Origin: Scytonema tolypothrichoides VB-61278
Lineage (GTDB): Bacteria; Cyanobacteriota; Cyanobacteriia; Cyanobacteriales; Nostocaceae
Length of the DNA: 64,000 nt
Direction: 5' to 3'
Assembly (NCBI RefSeq): GCF_000828085.3
Contig: NZ_JXCA02000022.1
Location: forward strand, 582,370 to 646,369
The notes beneath the pieces are model-generated. The model had not been told where the DNA came from, searched no databases, and worked only from the letters and a program-made list of their open reading frames with translations. Position 1 is the stretch's first letter. Every line of letters starts with the position of its first letter. Shown piece after piece: positions 50,995-59,852 of the stretch. The translations under genes were made by a program, and so were the position numbers.

Positions 50995-53154
50995 TTACTG
51001 TTGGCGTACCAGAGATAAGTCCCCCACACTAACTCTTATCAATTGGTTGTCCCGATTAAAAGAGGTAGATGTGTGAATTTTGTGTGCGACCTTTGGTATT
51101 GAGATTGTCCCAATTAATGTGCCATTAGATTGCCATTGCCCCACATACCGTGCCGATGCTAACCGTGGATAAAACGAACTGCAAAACTGGTAGAGTGCTA
51201 AGCGCAAACCACTTACAACCATACTGCTTGGCAAGTAGTCAAACCATTGCTGTCCAGTCTGACGTGCTAGGGGTAGTCTGGGCATTGCCAGAAACAACAA
51301 CGCAAGCTTTGGATCGTCACCTTCCAATCGGTGGAACATAAACCTGTCCTCATCCCGAGTGTAAAACAATTTGGCATTCCCGGAGTCCAGGTAAAACGAG
51401 CCATCAGCTGCCATCCGGACACTCACAGCCAGCCGACCAATCGCTTGCCCCTTTCGAGTCATGCTAAAGTGTAGCTGAGAATCGAGGGGGTAACTCAGTG
51501 CTTGTCCGAGGGCGCGATCAGGAGTCACAGACTCCAGCACAGCATTTACCCCTGGTGTGCCATCGCTCCAGAATTCTCCGTTTACTATGAGGTTGGCAAA
51601 ACTAAAGGGAACAGTGGCTGCTCCTAGTATAGAGGTAAGCTGCACCTGGATATGGATATGAGGCTGGGGAGAGTAGCCGGAGTTACCGCAACGTCCGAGT
51701 AAGGCTCCTCGCTCAATGCGATCGCCCTGCTTGACTACAATACTGTTCTGGGCAAAATGCGAGATTTCAACGTAAAAACCCCGCTCATCATACAGCAGCA
51801 CATGATTACCCCAGTTATGATCCTGGTCTACGCTACCAATCTCACAATCTGGTAAATCACGCACAACCTGAACCACCAAGCCACGAATCGGTGACAGCAC
51901 AGGTTTTTGGAAGGCGTAGTAGTCGGTTAACTCCAACCCAGTATCCCGATAAGTCAGCCCCTGCTCATCTTGGATGAGAAAATCATAAGCATAGCGCCAA
52001 AGTCCTTGATGAGTCCATTTGCCATCAAAGCCCTGCCAAACTACCCAACGTCCCGCAAAGGGTAAGGCAAGGAGGCGACCACTATTGCCCTGAAATCGCC
52101 GCCGTGCCGTCAACTCATAATCCAGAGTCTTCTCTGGTGAGGATTGGGGGTATCGTGCCAGCAACTGATGCCCCACAAGACCCAATAGATACAATAGCAA
52201 CAAGGTGACTAAGTTGTAGGGTAACGCATGCACCGGCAACGCTACTGCTGCCCAGAAGACACTCACAGCTTGACCCAGCAAAGCTGCCAATGCAACCCCA
52301 AGGGCTGCTAGCATGTAGCTTTGAGGCGATGGCAGTAAATAAAACCCACCAAGCGCCAGAGCCACCAAAATAAAATTCAGTGCCCCCGGGTCGTAATATA
52401 CATAAGCGAACGTTCCTGTCAAGATACCTTGAATAAATGATCCAAAAGCATAGCTAAAGACTGCCAACAAAAATTGAATGCGCGAATTCAACAACAACAA
52501 TAAAGCGACTACCATACCAACCCACACATTAGGCAAAAAGAAGATTAACCCGAGTGTGCGTAGGAAGCCCTCAAGGGGCACTGGCAAACCAATCGAGTAG
52601 GCATAGGCAGGAACGACGGCGTGTTGCAAACCAGCAAAGCGAAACGCTGCTAAATGAACGCTCCAACTCACAACAACAAACGGCAAGCTCAAGACTGGTA
52701 GTAAAAAGAATGTGTACAAAACATGAGATAGTGTCCAAGTCAGAACAAATGCCAGTATGCCAGCAGTCGCCGCCAGAAACAGCGATGCCACACTCGGTTG
52801 GAACAGGTAACCAACACTCAGCCCCGCTAAGAGCGGGTTAAATAACAATGGTCCCCGCTCTAAATACATCAGATCAACTTGCGTCACTCTGGCAAAGGCA
52901 ACTGCCGCCAACACCCCAACAAGCCCCATCACCATAACTGAGGGTTGCAACAGCATAGCGGACAGCAGCAGCGCCCCAACCCCGACACCTCGCAGAAACA
53001 GAATCTCCGCAGTGGCAGCACACACAGCACGCACCAGATATTGAAGTGTTCGTAACCATTGCATGCTCATCCACCCTTGCGTCGTTTGTTTCTGCTTGTT
53101 TGAGGTTGTCAGGTTAAGACGCCCCAGGGCGGATTGAGAAAGTACATTCCACAT
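50995..53154 (-). CDS. Urea-transporter / M23-peptidase fusion
   Basis: A 719-residue two-domain protein. Residues about 45-335 are a polytopic membrane domain with the UT fold: paired LPxxxxPF-like signatures (LPVLSLPFVVVSW at about 156; LPVHALPYNLVTL at about 307), FNPLLAGLSVGYLF and DPGALNFILVALALGGFYLLP, about ten helices. Residues about 345-520 are a peptidase-M23-type domain with possible zinc ligands His382 and Asp391 (THQGLWRYAYDF), His466 and the HIHIQV motif (His499, His501). A C-terminal extension (520-719) is beta-rich. It ends the five-gene operon, so it is probably the transporter or channel for the product. Confidence 0.88.
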   Translation of the reverse strand: MWNVLSQSALGRLNLTTSNKQKQTTQGWMSMQWLRTLQYLVRAVCAATAEILFLRGVGVGALLLSAMLLQPSVMVMGLVGVLAAVAFARVTQVDLMYLERGPLLFNPLLAGLSVGYLFQPSVASLFLAATAGILAFVLTWTLSHVLYTFFLLPVLSLPFVVVSWSVHLAAFRFAGLQHAVVPAYAYSIGLPVPLEGFLRTLGLIFFLPNVWVGMVVALLLLLNSRIQFLLAVFSYAFGSFIQGILTGTFAYVYYDPGALNFILVALALGGFYLLPSPQSYMLAALGVALAALLGQAVSVFWAAVALPVHALPYNLVTLLLLYLLGLVGHQLLARYPQSSPEKTLDYELTARRRFQGNSGRLLALPFAGRWVVWQGFDGKWTHQGLWRYAYDFLIQDEQGLTYRDTGLELTDYYAFQKPVLSPIRGLVVQVVRDLPDCEIGSVDQDHNWGNHVLLYDERGFYVEISHFAQNSIVVKQGDRIERGALLGRCGNSGYSPQPHIHIQVQLTSILGAATVPFSFANLIVNGEFWSDGTPGVNAVLESVTPDRALGQALSYPLDSQLHFSMTRKGQAIGRLAVSVRMAADGSFYLDSGNAKLFYTRDEDRFMFHRLEGDDPKLALLFLAMPRLPLARQTGQQWFDYLPSSMVVSGLRLALYQFCSSFYPRLASARYVGQWQSNGTLIGTISIPKVAHKIHTSTSFNRDNQLIRVSVGDLSLVRQQ

Positions 53155-53183
53155 GTCCTTAGCTCCGTCCTGTGGTTTAAAGG

Positions 53184-54566
53184 TTACAACTTAGTTGTGA
53201 GATCATAGAACATAGTGTTTGTTGCCAGTCGCGGTGGCAGGTGTTCGCGTCGTTCTAGATCACTGAGGTCTTCTGCTGCACGAATCAGTTCAACATCCCC
53301 CGTCTCTGTGATCAACACCACATTGGGACGGTATTCAATGAACTGTAACCATTGCGTGTTATTATAGGCACCCACGGTGGAAATGACCAATTGGGTGCCA
53401 CGCGAGAGCGGAGGAAGGGAAATTCTCTCATCAACAACATCAATATTCATGCACAGTGGTCCATAGATGACTGAAGGTTCGTACGGACCAGAAACTGGTT
53501 CAGCGAGGGCGATATCAAAGCGATACCAAAAGCTTGTAAAGAGTAAATTGACACCAGCATCTATGACATAAGCACGGGTGCCATCGGGCAGTCGCTTGGT
53601 ACCGCACACACTTGTAATGAGCGTCCCCGCTTCATCAATGACTGCTCGACCGGATTCGATAATCAGTTGAGGCGTATGCTCAGGTTTCAACGCCGCCCAT
53701 AAAGCGTCACAAACAGCATCCGCGTATTCCTCAATTGATGGCAGCATGACATCTGCAGCATGGTAGCTACCTTTTAGACGGCTGCGGGATGGGAAGCCAC
53801 CTCCTATATCGATGTAGTCCATCCGCCAACCGCACTCTTGCTCGATTTCATAACCAAATGCCACCATTTTCTCGACTTGACGAGCATAAGCCGCCGGTTC
53901 CATGATAAAGGTTCCAATATGGCTGTGTAACCCGTTCACCCGCAGTTTACCACCACTGGCGATGCGCCGGATGGCGTCCATTGCCTGACCAGATTCTAGA
54001 TTGAAGCCAAAGCGCGACCAGCAGGGTTGAATTCCAGCATCCAGGTTGAGTCGGATACCCACGGGAATGATTTTCTGGAGGCGGGTGGCGATCGCCTCCA
54101 AATCCTCAATTTCATCTAAGTGATCAATATTGATTGTGACTCCATCGCGCACAGCAGCTTCTAGAGTGGCAAAAGGTTTGTGCGGTCCGTTGAGAATGAT
54201 TTGATTCCCTGGAATACCTAGTGCTTTTGCTTTGTCGTATTCCATTTTTGAAACCAATTCAGCTATTGCTCCTTCTTGATGCAGGATGGCGCAAATTGCC
54301 TTCAAATAATTGGTTTTGTAAGACCAGCCAAAAGTCACATTTGGGTAACGAGTCGCGAATGCATTGCGGATACTGCGGAACTTCCGACGCAGCATCTGTT
54401 CTGAATAGACAAACAGCGGTGAGCCGAACTGCGCCACCAGTTCGTCGATACCAACACCTGCAATTTCTGTTTTCACTTTGCGGTGCAACAGAGTGCTCCC
54501 CGCAAACTTGTTCATCAATCCAGTGTGTAGTTTTTGAATCACGGGTTTTTCGTACTGAGTCAGCAT
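53184..54566 (-). CDS. Fold-type III PLP-dependent decarboxylase (lysA-like)
   Basis: A 460-residue homologue of diaminopimelate/ornithine/arginine decarboxylases. PLP lysine Lys84 in WSYKTNYLK, substrate loop NGLHSHIGTF (His216), phosphate-binding DIGGGFPS (253-260), ESGRAVIDEAG (305-313) and GPLCMNIDVVDE with the catalytic Cys372 at the dimer interface are all present, so it should be active. Substrate is not DAP by context: no lysine genes are near. It starts one base after the ATP-grasp stop, so it is translationally coupled. Probable role: decarboxylate the substrate or the product of the ligase step. Confidence 0.9.
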   Translation of the reverse strand: MLTQYEKPVIQKLHTGLMNKFAGSTLLHRKVKTEIAGVGIDELVAQFGSPLFVYSEQMLRRKFRSIRNAFATRYPNVTFGWSYKTNYLKAICAILHQEGAIAELVSKMEYDKAKALGIPGNQIILNGPHKPFATLEAAVRDGVTINIDHLDEIEDLEAIATRLQKIIPVGIRLNLDAGIQPCWSRFGFNLESGQAMDAIRRIASGGKLRVNGLHSHIGTFIMEPAAYARQVEKMVAFGYEIEQECGWRMDYIDIGGGFPSRSRLKGSYHAADVMLPSIEEYADAVCDALWAALKPEHTPQLIIESGRAVIDEAGTLITSVCGTKRLPDGTRAYVIDAGVNLLFTSFWYRFDIALAEPVSGPYEPSVIYGPLCMNIDVVDERISLPPLSRGTQLVISTVGAYNNTQWLQFIEYRPNVVLITETGDVELIRAAEDLSDLERREHLPPRLATNTMFYDLTTKL

Positions 54567-54567
54567 A

Positions 54568-55608
54568 TTATCGTTCTCCCAAGGTCACCAGAGTTTGTAG
54601 AGGGGTTGCATCCGTTACCATCTCGTAGGTGTAGCGCATGAATAACTTGCCCGCTTCGTAGGAGGGCAAGGGGGGTAAGGGTAATCCGAGTGCTGCCCTG
54701 ACTAGACGTGCTGGCAGATTAACACCTACCCCAGTTGCAAAGTAAGTCCACGCTGGAAAGCGCGGATTGATCTCAATCAGATAAATCACACCGTCGGCAT
54801 CGACAATGCATTCCAACTCAAAAGGTCCCTTCCATTTGGTATGCTGTAGGAATGCTTCTGTTGCTTGCAGTAAGCCAGGGTGATGGATGGTTACACCGCT
54901 CCAGATTTTGCCGAGTTCGGTCACCGTCATCTTTTTGGTTGCCACTAAACCGAGATGGCTTCCTTCGCCATCCCCAATGCCTACCAGGTTTAGCTCGGTA
55001 CCACTGATAATTTGCTGCACAATGATCAGATAGCCCCATTGGGGTGCCAACTGATAAAAGCGTTGCAGTGCCTCATCTTCAGTCAATACCCGGTACGCTC
55101 CGTGATACGGACCTTTGATCATCAACGGTAACCCTAGTGATGCGATCGCCTCACGTAGTTCTTGGATCGAGGTCACAGTCAATGTTTCCGGTGTTTGGAC
55201 ACCAAACGCCGTCGCCACTTTAGCTAGTCGTGTCTTGTTGCGTAAGGCGAACTGCTCTCGCGTAGGCAGATAAGTCTGGATGCCTAACGACTCCAATTCT
55301 TTGGCACATCGGATGTAAAGCGGTAATTCCACATCCAGATTGGGAATAACGCAATTCAGTTCAACCTGCTGTTGGATCTGCTGCAATCGCTCAATGAGAA
55401 CCTCCGGTTCTGAGGAGGGATAAGGCATAAGATATCTACGATCAAACAGCCAATCCATATACAGCCCCGGCTCCATGACATCGTAAGCAAATCCGATGAT
55501 TCGAGTTGGCAATTGGTTGTCTTCGCGTAGGCTGCGGGCAATACCCGTACCGGGAGCAGGATTATCAACTGCATTGATACCTGTAATGGCAATTGTGAAG
55601 GGTTTCAT
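54568..55608 (-). CDS. ATP-grasp-domain ligase
   Basis: A 346-residue ATP-dependent carboxylate-amine/thiol ligase. Start ATG 55608 overlaps the pqqD stop by one base (TGATG). The N-terminal Rossmann-like part opens IAITGINAVDNPAPGTGIARSL. ATP-binding Lys165 is in LMIKGPYHGA, and the metal-binding end has Glu266 (GPFELECIVD), Glu279 and Asn281 (YLIEINPRFP). It resembles CarB-like/PylC-like enzymes, which join an amino acid or peptide carboxylate to an amine. Substrate unknown; PqqD-linked ATP-grasp enzymes elsewhere modify carrier- or peptide-bound substrates. Confidence 0.9.
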   Translation of the reverse strand: MKPFTIAITGINAVDNPAPGTGIARSLREDNQLPTRIIGFAYDVMEPGLYMDWLFDRRYLMPYPSSEPEVLIERLQQIQQQVELNCVIPNLDVELPLYIRCAKELESLGIQTYLPTREQFALRNKTRLAKVATAFGVQTPETLTVTSIQELREAIASLGLPLMIKGPYHGAYRVLTEDEALQRFYQLAPQWGYLIIVQQIISGTELNLVGIGDGEGSHLGLVATKKMTVTELGKIWSGVTIHHPGLLQATEAFLQHTKWKGPFELECIVDADGVIYLIEINPRFPAWTYFATGVGVNLPARLVRAALGLPLPPLPSYEAGKLFMRYTYEMVTDATPLQTLVTLGER

Positions 55609-55853
55609 CAATTATCCTTTGTTAGTCCCAAGGTTTTGAGTTGCTGACAAAAGTCTGTAACATCGCGTTCTGCGGTGTTAAGAGTGATGTCAAACTGATC
55701 GCATAAAAACTGGACAATTTGTTGCTGAGTTTCGCCGTGTCGCAGCCGTTGCAAGACTAACTGACCACAACGGTTTAATATAAAGCTTTCGCCTGTGGCA
55801 TAGTCAAAAGCAAAGCCATCTTTATTGACAGTGAGTGATTGAAATGCTGGCAT
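55608..55853 (-). CDS. PqqD-family (RRE-like) small protein
   Basis: PqqD-like winged-helix protein of 81 residues from ATG 55853, which has AAGGA 4 bases upstream; an ATG at 55907 would add 18 residues and sits 9 bases after the small ORF. The fold shows in FQSLTVNKDGFAFDYATGESFILNRCGQLVLQRLRHGETQQQIVQFLCDQFDITLNTAERDVTDFCQQLKTLGL. PqqD domains are RiPP recognition elements that bind a leader peptide and present it to enzymes. It precedes the ATP-grasp gene with coupled stop/start. Confidence 0.85.
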   Translation of the reverse strand: MPAFQSLTVNKDGFAFDYATGESFILNRCGQLVLQRLRHGETQQQIVQFLCDQFDITLNTAERDVTDFCQQLKTLGLTKDN

Positions 55854-55916
55854 TCGTTCCTTGGTTGTGTTGCAAAAAGTTGTTGAGGACAAAAGATTTC
55901 TAGTCATCAAATTGGG

Positions 55917-56012
55917 TTATGCAGCCACGCTAAAAATTTGGGCAACAAAGTTGTGCAATATCGTTAAGCCAATTGTTCTAGCTGCAATTAAAAAAATCCT
56001 ACTAAAATTCAT
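55917..56012 (-). CDS. Candidate 31-residue peptide, first ORF of the PqqD operon
   Basis: ORF of 31 codons starting MNFSRIFLIAARTIGL and ending in FVAQIFSVAA. The Shine-Dalgarno is strong (AGGAGA, 5 bases before ATG). Stop lies 9 bases before an in-frame ATG of pqqD. Composition: one Arg pair of positives at the front, then hydrophobic residues; no Cys. It could be the precursor or leader peptide bound by PqqD, a small membrane subunit, or a translational leader. There is no family recognition; it is supported by signals and position. Confidence 0.5.
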   Translation of the reverse strand: MNFSRIFLIAARTIGLTILHNFVAQIFSVAA

Positions 56013-56387
56013 GAGAATCTCCTGTCATTTGAGGACACCACACATCTTTGCGACATTTGTATCGTAGGAGTTTACCTGTCTTGAGCGAATCGTTCTCAGT
56101 TCCTAAAATTACTTAGGGCTTAGGTACTAAAACTCACTAGGACATTATTACCAATTTTTCTTCACTTCCATAGAAAACTACCAATAGAGGTATTGACTTA
56201 AATAACAAAAGCTATTATCAAAAAGACATGTCATACGAGTGTAACAATTGTCACTAGGACAAAAGTCCTACCCTGCTGTTGCAAAAATGGGAATAACGAC
56301 CCTAGCAGTAAAAAATCCTGTGTCTATAGAGTAGGAAAAATTCCGTTAGTGGATTTATAAAATGCTCTATCACTCATACTTACTGCC
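56013..56387. promoter_or_regulatory. Divergent control region, PqqD operon / NarL-type system
   Basis: A 375-base region between two divergent operons. TCACTAGGACA occurs twice in direct orientation (56134-56144 and 56251-56261); the second copy extends into the palindrome TAGGAC-AAAA-GTCCTA (56255-56270). That symmetry and the adjacent LuxR-type response regulator make it the best candidate operator. No ORF. Confidence 0.55.
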
Positions 56388-57593
56388 GTGAATCGCCTGA
56401 TTCAACTCCAATCTCACCCATTCCGCTTACTGCTTTATTTAGAATGGATTCTCTTGGGGATTACCCTGCTTCTGCCGTCGCCGCCTATGCAGCAAGTCTC
56501 TGCCCGAGAGCCACTGCTGTGGTTTTTGAGCATTGCCTGCTTTGGTGCAATGGGTTTATGGTTACCAACGCTCAACAATTTCTCAAAAGTACTTTACACT
56601 GGGTTGGGGTTTGGATTAATTTTGTTAGTAAATGTAATGGGTGGTAAAGGTATTAACTTTCCGCCACCATTGCTGTTGATTTTAGTCATTCGCAGTTGCC
56701 TGATTTTTAATTTGACCGGACGCTTGTTTGTAGCAAGTCTGGCTTTTATATCCTTTGTTTTCACTTCGTTGATTCCGCTAGTAGTATTGCAACCACCAAA
56801 AGACAGTTTGCAAAGACCATTTGTAGATATCTGGAATTTGGTGTTTAATGTAGGACTGATGTTTGGCTTGGTGCTAATGTTTGTGTTGTTGTTAATCAAT
56901 GCTTTGCTTTCAGAACGGCAGAGTAGGGAGAAATTAGCTATTGCTCACCAACAACTCCATCGATATGCTCTCCGCATTGAAGACCAAGCAACGCTACAAG
57001 AACGCAACCGCATTGCCCGTGAAATCCACGATGCTTTGGGACACTCGCTCACGGCTCAAAGTATCCAGCTAGAAAACGCTTTACTGTTTCTGTCATCGAA
57101 TCTTGATAAAGCGAAAACCTTTTTAGAGGAAGCCAAGCAACTTGGTAGCAGTGCTTTGCAAGAAGTGCGACAATCTGTAGCGACGCTGCGTTGTGACGCG
57201 CTGCAAGGAAAATCTTTAGAGTGTGCGATCGCACTTTTGCTTTCGGACTTTCAGCGCCGCACTGGCATTATCCCAGACTACAGGTTCTACCTACCTCAAC
57301 CATTATCTGCTGAAGTTGGTACGACTATTTACCGCATTGTTCAAGAAGCCCTAACAAATATTTCCAAGCATAGCGCCGCAACTGTAGTCACAATCGACTT
57401 ACAAACAACTGCTGATTCCCTCTATTTACAACTTTATGACAACGGTCGAGGCTTCAACCCATACCAGAACACCACAGGATTTGGTATTCAAGGAATGCGA
57501 GAACGAACGCTGGCGCTAGGTGGTCATTTTCGCATTTTCAGTGAATCAGGATGCGGTTGCCAAATTATCGCAGTCTTTCCATATCACGGTTAA
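56388..57593 (+). CDS. NarL-type (HisKA_3) membrane histidine kinase
   Basis: A 401-residue sensor. Start is GTG 56388. Five or six membrane helices cover about residues 12-172, with short loops, and no obvious extracellular sensor domain, so the signal may be within the membrane. HisKA_3 has His214 in IAREIHDALGHSLTAQ; HATPase_c shows QEALTNISKHS, DNGRGF and GFGIQGMRERTLALGG. It is 26 bases upstream of its response regulator. Divergent from the PqqD operon. Similar to DesK/LiaS-type kinases that respond to membrane state. Confidence 0.9.
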   Translation: MNRLIQLQSHPFRLLLYLEWILLGITLLLPSPPMQQVSAREPLLWFLSIACFGAMGLWLPTLNNFSKVLYTGLGFGLILLVNVMGGKGINFPPPLLLILVIRSCLIFNLTGRLFVASLAFISFVFTSLIPLVVLQPPKDSLQRPFVDIWNLVFNVGLMFGLVLMFVLLLINALLSERQSREKLAIAHQQLHRYALRIEDQATLQERNRIAREIHDALGHSLTAQSIQLENALLFLSSNLDKAKTFLEEAKQLGSSALQEVRQSVATLRCDALQGKSLECAIALLLSDFQRRTGIIPDYRFYLPQPLSAEVGTTIYRIVQEALTNISKHSAATVVTIDLQTTADSLYLQLYDNGRGFNPYQNTTGFGIQGMRERTLALGGHFRIFSESGCGCQIIAVFPYHG

Positions 57594-57619
57594 CGCAATA
57601 ATATGATTTCTCTGTTGCT

Positions 57620-58306
57620 ATGATTCGCCTGTTATTGGTAGACGACCAGATGATTATTCGTCAGGGCTTAAAAAGCTTGTTGGAGTCCAAACCCGACTTT
57701 GTGATTGTTGGCGATGCAGATAATGGTGAAAGTGCGATCGCCCAAGTAGAAGTCCTGCAACCAGATTTGGTATTAATGGATGTCCGTATGCCCGTCATGG
57801 ATGGTGTAGCAGCAACTGAGGTGATTTCTCGGCAATTTCCCGCAGTGAAAGTGTTGGTGTTGACAACTTTTGACGACGATGAATATGTTTCACAAGCAAT
57901 GCAATTTGGAGCGAGGGGTTATTTGTTAAAAGATACACCTTTAGAATTATTAGCAAATGCTATCAGGTCGGTTTATCAAGGATACACTCAGCTAGGACCA
58001 GGCTTATTCGAGAAATTCTTGTCTCCTTTAGGACACTCTACAACGCCAAAACCCCTAAATCCCCCACCTGAGTTTGCTGAACTCACCCCTAGAGAAAGAG
58101 AAGTGTTGCGTTTAATTGCTGCTGGTGCTAGCAATCAAGAAATTGCAGAGTCTCTCTACATTGCTAAAAGAACGGTGAAAAATCATGTCACGAATATTCT
58201 GGGTCGGTTGAATCTACGCGACCGCACCCAAGCTGCCATTTTTGCCCATTCCTTTGTGTCCCTGTTGGATACTTCTTCCAGTGAAAGCAAAAAAGTTGAA
58301 TTCTAA
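57620..58306 (+). CDS. NarL/FixJ-type response regulator
   Basis: A 228-residue regulator with receiver domain (Asp54 in LVLMDVRMP; acidic pair in LLVDDQ; Lys in YLLKDTP) and LuxR-type HTH (about 150-215: [43 protein letters not shown]). All key residues are present. Partner of the kinase at 56388. The likely targets are its own operon and the divergent PqqD operon. Confidence 0.93.
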   Translation: MIRLLLVDDQMIIRQGLKSLLESKPDFVIVGDADNGESAIAQVEVLQPDLVLMDVRMPVMDGVAATEVISRQFPAVKVLVLTTFDDDEYVSQAMQFGARGYLLKDTPLELLANAIRSVYQGYTQLGPGLFEKFLSPLGHSTTPKPLNPPPEFAELTPREREVLRLIAAGASNQEIAESLYIAKRTVKNHVTNILGRLNLRDRTQAAIFAHSFVSLLDTSSSESKKVEF

Positions 58307-58358
58307 GTTCTGACCTATGTGTTCTGATTTTTTGATTTAGTCAAAGGTAAAGACGATG

Positions 58359-59273
58359 TCACATTTTCACCTGTTTTCTATAAGCGTTAGGTGTTGTACC
58401 CATAAGTTTACGAAAGACGTTTGTGAAATGGCTTTGATTTTGAAAACCTACTTGCGGGTAGATTTGGTCTATCGCTTGTTCTGTTTTAGTTAATAACCTT
58501 TTCGCTTCCTCTATTCTGCAATTCATAACGTATTGGTGCGGTGAAAAACAAGTGGATTGTTTAAACAGACGCGAGAAATGATACATACTCATCCCCACTG
58601 CTGTCGCAATTTCAGCTAAACCTAAATCTTTTTCTAAGTTTTGATTAATATATTCAATAGCTTGCCGCAACTTTAAACGCGAAAGTCCTTCTGAATGTTT
58701 AGTAATCTTTGAAGAAGATACAGAATAGTGTCTTAGCAGATGAATGCATAGAGTCGTTGCTAGAGATTCTATATACACACGACTACCCATACCATCTGAT
58801 TCTAGTTCTGATTGTAGTGCGAGTCCAATTTGTTGAATCAACGGATCTGAATCAGCAAAATGTGGTATTATGTCTATGCATTTAAGATCTATCAAATCAT
58901 AAGCAGCACGAGCAAACAGAGCTTTTTCCAAACTAAGCACTAAAAATTCAGCTTCTATCTCCCAGCTTAATTTGTGATAACTGCTTGCTGGAATAACGAC
59001 AATGTCGCCATATTTAATACACTCATGCTGGATGTGTCCGTCCAACACCCGTTCTACGTTGATAGGCTGTTTTGTAAGACTTATACTGATGACGTGTTGT
59101 TGAGGAGTATGTTCTGGTGTCTCAAAAGGAGGCTGTTGATGACAGTCTAGGCGAATGCTATCCCAGTTAGCATGGTAACTGGTCATCAGGGGTGATCGCG
59201 GAAGAATTTGTGAATATGCATCTTCCTGAGCAAAATCAACACTAATGATTTTTTCTGTTCGCATCGCTTTCAC
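58359..59273 (-). CDS. AraC-family transcriptional regulator (paralogue)
   Basis: A 304-residue regulator with an N-terminal sensing domain and C-terminal double HTH (LGLAEIATAVGMSMYHFSRLFKQ; QVGFQNQSHFTNVFRKLMGTTPNAYRK). Same length and layout as the one at 6639, including the N-terminal half (PLMTSYHANWDSIRLDCHQQPPFETPEHTPQQH). Convergent with the response regulator. Divergent from the DCC protein gene, which may be its target. Confidence 0.9.
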   Translation of the reverse strand: MKAMRTEKIISVDFAQEDAYSQILPRSPLMTSYHANWDSIRLDCHQQPPFETPEHTPQQHVISISLTKQPINVERVLDGHIQHECIKYGDIVVIPASSYHKLSWEIEAEFLVLSLEKALFARAAYDLIDLKCIDIIPHFADSDPLIQQIGLALQSELESDGMGSRVYIESLATTLCIHLLRHYSVSSSKITKHSEGLSRLKLRQAIEYINQNLEKDLGLAEIATAVGMSMYHFSRLFKQSTCFSPHQYVMNCRIEEAKRLLTKTEQAIDQIYPQVGFQNQSHFTNVFRKLMGTTPNAYRKQVKM

Positions 59274-59418
59274 CCCAGAAACGATTGCTTTGAAGGTACG
59301 CCCGTATACTTGCTCTCTAATACAGCTTGGATGCTGTCTTTAAAAACAAAAGTTTAATGCTATAAATGTTAACACACTAATTAAAATATAAAGTGTTCAA
59401 ACAGAATCTGCGACTTCT

Positions 59419-59838
59419 ATGAGTTACTTAGTTATCTACGATGGGAATTGCAATCTCTGTGTCACAGGAGTGCAAATGCTGGAAACTGTTGATCAGGGAC
59501 AACTTTTTCGCTACGTTCCTATGCAAGACGAGTCAACTCTCCAACAGTGGGGAATTACACCCGAAGATTGTGAGTTGGGTATGATTCTCATAGATGCAGA
59601 TGCACCAGAAAGACGCTGGCAAGGCAGTGCTGCTGCTGAGGAAATTGGGCGATTGTTGCCTAATGGTAGTGTATTTGTAGATGCATATCGCGCTAACCCT
59701 GGGCTAAAGTGGGCGGGCGATCGCTTTTACGAACAAATCCGAGATAACCGCTACACTATCTTTGGCAAGCGTTCTAGTACTTATGAATCTGCATATTGCA
59801 TTGATAGTGGCTGCAAGGTAGCTAAAAATGATGGATGA
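59419..59838 (+). CDS. DUF393 (DCC-type) thiol-disulfide oxidoreductase-like
   Basis: A 139-residue protein of the DCC family. YDGNCNLCVTGVQMLETVD at the N-terminus is the family hallmark, with Cys11 and Cys14 as CxxC of a thioredoxin-like fold. Second motifs are AAEEIGRLLP and WAGDRFYEQIRDNRYTIFGKR. Function in redox chemistry is presumed from the fold only. Divergent from the AraC gene with a 145-base gap. Confidence 0.88.
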   Translation: MSYLVIYDGNCNLCVTGVQMLETVDQGQLFRYVPMQDESTLQQWGITPEDCELGMILIDADAPERRWQGSAAAEEIGRLLPNGSVFVDAYRANPGLKWAGDRFYEQIRDNRYTIFGKRSSTYESAYCIDSGCKVAKNDG

Positions 59839-59852
59839 CTGTCACGATGATG

